Assembly (NCBI GenBank): GCA_905250115.1
Contig: CAJNOI010000077.1
Span: 62,001-126,000, forward strand
Source of the DNA: Adineta steineri
Taxonomy: Eukaryota; Rotifera; Eurotatoria; Adinetida; Adinetidae
Reading direction: 5' to 3'
DNA: 64,000 bases
Shown here: positions 62,309 to 64,000 of the stretch, piece after piece
Position numbering within the stretch: the first letter of the stretch is position 1
How the letters are laid out: every line of letters starts with the position of its first letter
Position numbers and translations under genes: made by a program
Notes under the pieces: generated by a model
Told to the model about the DNA's origin: nothing
Database searches by the model: none
Seen by the model: the letters and a program-made list of their open reading frames with translations, nothing else

Positions 62309-63545
62309 TTATTGATTAGTAAAAAATGCATGTTGTAATAATTGATCAGCAGTCGGACGACGATTGGGATTTATTTGTAAACATTGTTTAAGTACATCAC
62401 GTAAATGAGGATTTGTTGTTTGTGGAATAGTAGGATTATGTTTTAATCGAGCTATATGTGACATCTTATCATAATTATCTTGAACATGTTCAAATGGACG
62501 ATAGCCAAAGATCATTTCAAATAAAAGAACACCTATTATAGAATTAAAAGAAGGATGTCATTTTTAGATTTTTACAAAATACAAATACAAACCAAGTGCC
62601 CAAATATCTGATGCTCGACCTTGATGAGAAAATTGACCATTTTGTATTTGACATACTTCTGGTGGCATATATTCAGGTGTACCTTTGAATATTTTAGTAG
62701 AATTTTACATTAAAACAAATATTATTTAAATATTTCCACCTGCAAATGGTCTTAATACAGATGCTTGTGATTGTGGTAAACGAAATGACAGACCTAAATC
62801 AATAATACGAAGTTGACCACCTTGTGTCATAATAAAATTTTCTGGTTTAATATCTAAACAATATAATGAAGAAGAAGAAGAAGAAGTCAATCTTATTATT
62901 TATAAATAAAATAATTGAATTACTTACCTGAATGAACAATACCATTTCGATGAAGTAATGAAACAGCTTCAACCATTTGTTGCCAATAATATTTAGCTTG
63001 AGCAATGCTCATTTTTTTTTCACTTGGTGATGCTTGTAATGGTAACATAAATCGAAAATCATGTCCAGTTTCCATAACAATTTTACCCGTTTGTGATTTC
63101 GAATCAAATTCATGATTATAAACTCTTATAACATATGGATTACGTGGTTGTAATTTCGTTAAATAACGAATTTCTTTAAAAAACATTTTTGAATGTCCAT
63201 GGCTATCGACTGGATCGAGATTTTGTACGACTTTTATTGCAACAGATTGTGTTGTTCGAGGATCATATGCAGCATAAACACGACTATGAAGTCCTTCGCC
63301 TAATAGACGAATAACTGTATATGGAACTCCATTAACATAGATTGTTGTTGCTTGAGATTTAGCATTTGCTAATGGAGCAGATGGTGATGTTTGTAAAGGA
63401 TGATTCCAGTTGGTAGGAGCAGGTAAAGCTAAAATGAAAAAAAAAGTTTTGTTTAGTTTTATCTATGAACATGAAAAATCTTACTGGCATCACATGTTGG
63501 TTTGTAATTGGCAGGAAATGGACGGAATGCATAAGCTACTTTCAT
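62309..63545 (-). CDS. TTK/Mps1-like protein kinase, kinase domain only
   Basis: Five exons (63545-63485, 63428-62928, 62853-62740, 62682-62593, 62532-62309) give 329 residues. Kinase landmarks: glycine loop LLGEGLHSRVYAAYD, VAIK lysine, EIRYLTKLQ, catalytic loop IVHSDIKPENF (His-Ser-Asp, as in TTK's IVHSDLKPANF), the metal motif as DLG instead of DFG, activation-segment end GTPEYMPPE, and ASDIWALGVLLFEM. The insert YYWQQMVEAVSLLHRNGIVHS strongly recalls TTK. Human TTK has about 500 residues of TPR and regulatory sequence before the kinase; here only about 60 residues precede it. The intron at 62854-62927 contains an (AAG)n tract. Confidence 0.75.
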
Positions 63546-64000
63546 GATTTGATAATAGGTTCTTTTCTATTATATGGTGATGTGCGACGAGAGAGACATA
63601 CCTATGTATAATCAAATATACTTTTGCCCTTCTCGCTTTTCATTTCTTTCATGCACCTTCAAATAGAAACGTTCGTGTCTTGCTTCTACTCTTTTGTTAA
63701 TACTGTCTAATAATGTGTCAATTGGTCGATCATGAACTATTATATTCTGAACTGGATTCAAGGCCAAGGTTCTTTTCCTTTTTTTTCTTAGTGAACAATA
63801 CCGTCACACGTCTTACCTTTAATACACTGAAAAAAAATCGGCACGTCGAACAATATGTTGATTACCCATTTGAGCTGCTTGTCGCCGTTATTTATTCAAA
63901 ATATTGTTATCAACCATCCTCTTATACGAATATATCATATGCTTGTTACATGCTTGATTGATGTTTGTGTCGTATAGGTAGCTGAGCAACTGCTGATCCA
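63546..64000. other. Upstream region of the TTK-like gene
   Basis: Promoter-side flank running to the window edge. An 82-codon plus-strand frame at 63713 has no domain sense and is not called. Confidence 0.35.

Noticed and set aside
63713-63961. 82-codon plus-strand frame at the window end
   Set aside because: No recognisable domain, lies in the TTK-like gene's promoter flank.
1-64000. CRISPR arrays, bacterial operons, ribosome-binding sites
   Set aside because: The DNA is clearly eukaryotic with spliced genes; no regular short spaced repeats were seen.

Overview
This is nuclear DNA of an animal. It is AT-rich, and most coding genes are cut into small exons by introns of about 45-60 bases with GT...AG ends. 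Animal genes are present (NPHP1, the MYC-network repressor MNT, AMPK beta, rabenosyn-5, AP-2 mu), together with a U2 snRNA and tRNA-Gly genes. A rotifer, probably bdelloid, fits best. Reasons: AT-rich genome, tiny introns, splice acceptors just upstream of several start codons (compatible with spliced-leader trans-splicing, known in bdelloids), a GGGTGT/TGTGGG tract like the bdelloid telomere repeat, and many small hAT-type MITEs. This assignment is an inference.

Layout. 1-6 kb: a hAT MITE with a perfect 8-bp duplication, GTF3C4 (TFIIIC90) and AMPK beta, both on the + strand. 6-9.5 kb: a MITE, U2 snRNA, then BOD1-family and ROMO1 genes on the - strand. 9.5-16 kb: a possible 90-aa orphan gene, a membrane-anchored copine-domain gene (+), and NDUFV2 (-). 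16.6-20.3 kb: tRNA-Gly and MNT (-), followed by about 3 kb without genes. 23.5-27.6 kb: CCT7 (-) and rabenosyn-5 (+), divergently arranged. 27.9-34.4 kb: three tandem copies of a secreted Ly6/three-finger-like gene, bracketed by two identical tRNA-Gly genes; copy 1 ends at a telomere-like tract. 34.7-38.7 kb: CUL4 (-). 40.2-42.8 kb: a secreted protein with four PAN/Apple-like domains and a CAP domain (-), with a 0.83-kb palindromic element upstream. 46.2-51.4 kb: NPHP1 and AP2M1 (-). 51.9-54.9 kb: a USP4/11/15-type deubiquitinase (+). 56.2-60.4 kb: a PARN-family deadenylase (+), whose two large introns hold MITEs. 61-63.5 kb: an HMG-box protein (+) and a compact TTK/Mps1-like kinase (-).

Most genes are unrelated housekeeping functions (transcription, RNA decay, respiration, folding, ubiquitin, endocytosis, cilium). 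The accessory biology is concentrated in the Ly6-like array and the PAN-CAP gene, both secreted, cysteine-rich and recently duplicated. For most multi-exon models the summed exon length was checked to be a multiple of three; CUL4 and PARN exon edges were only partly checked.
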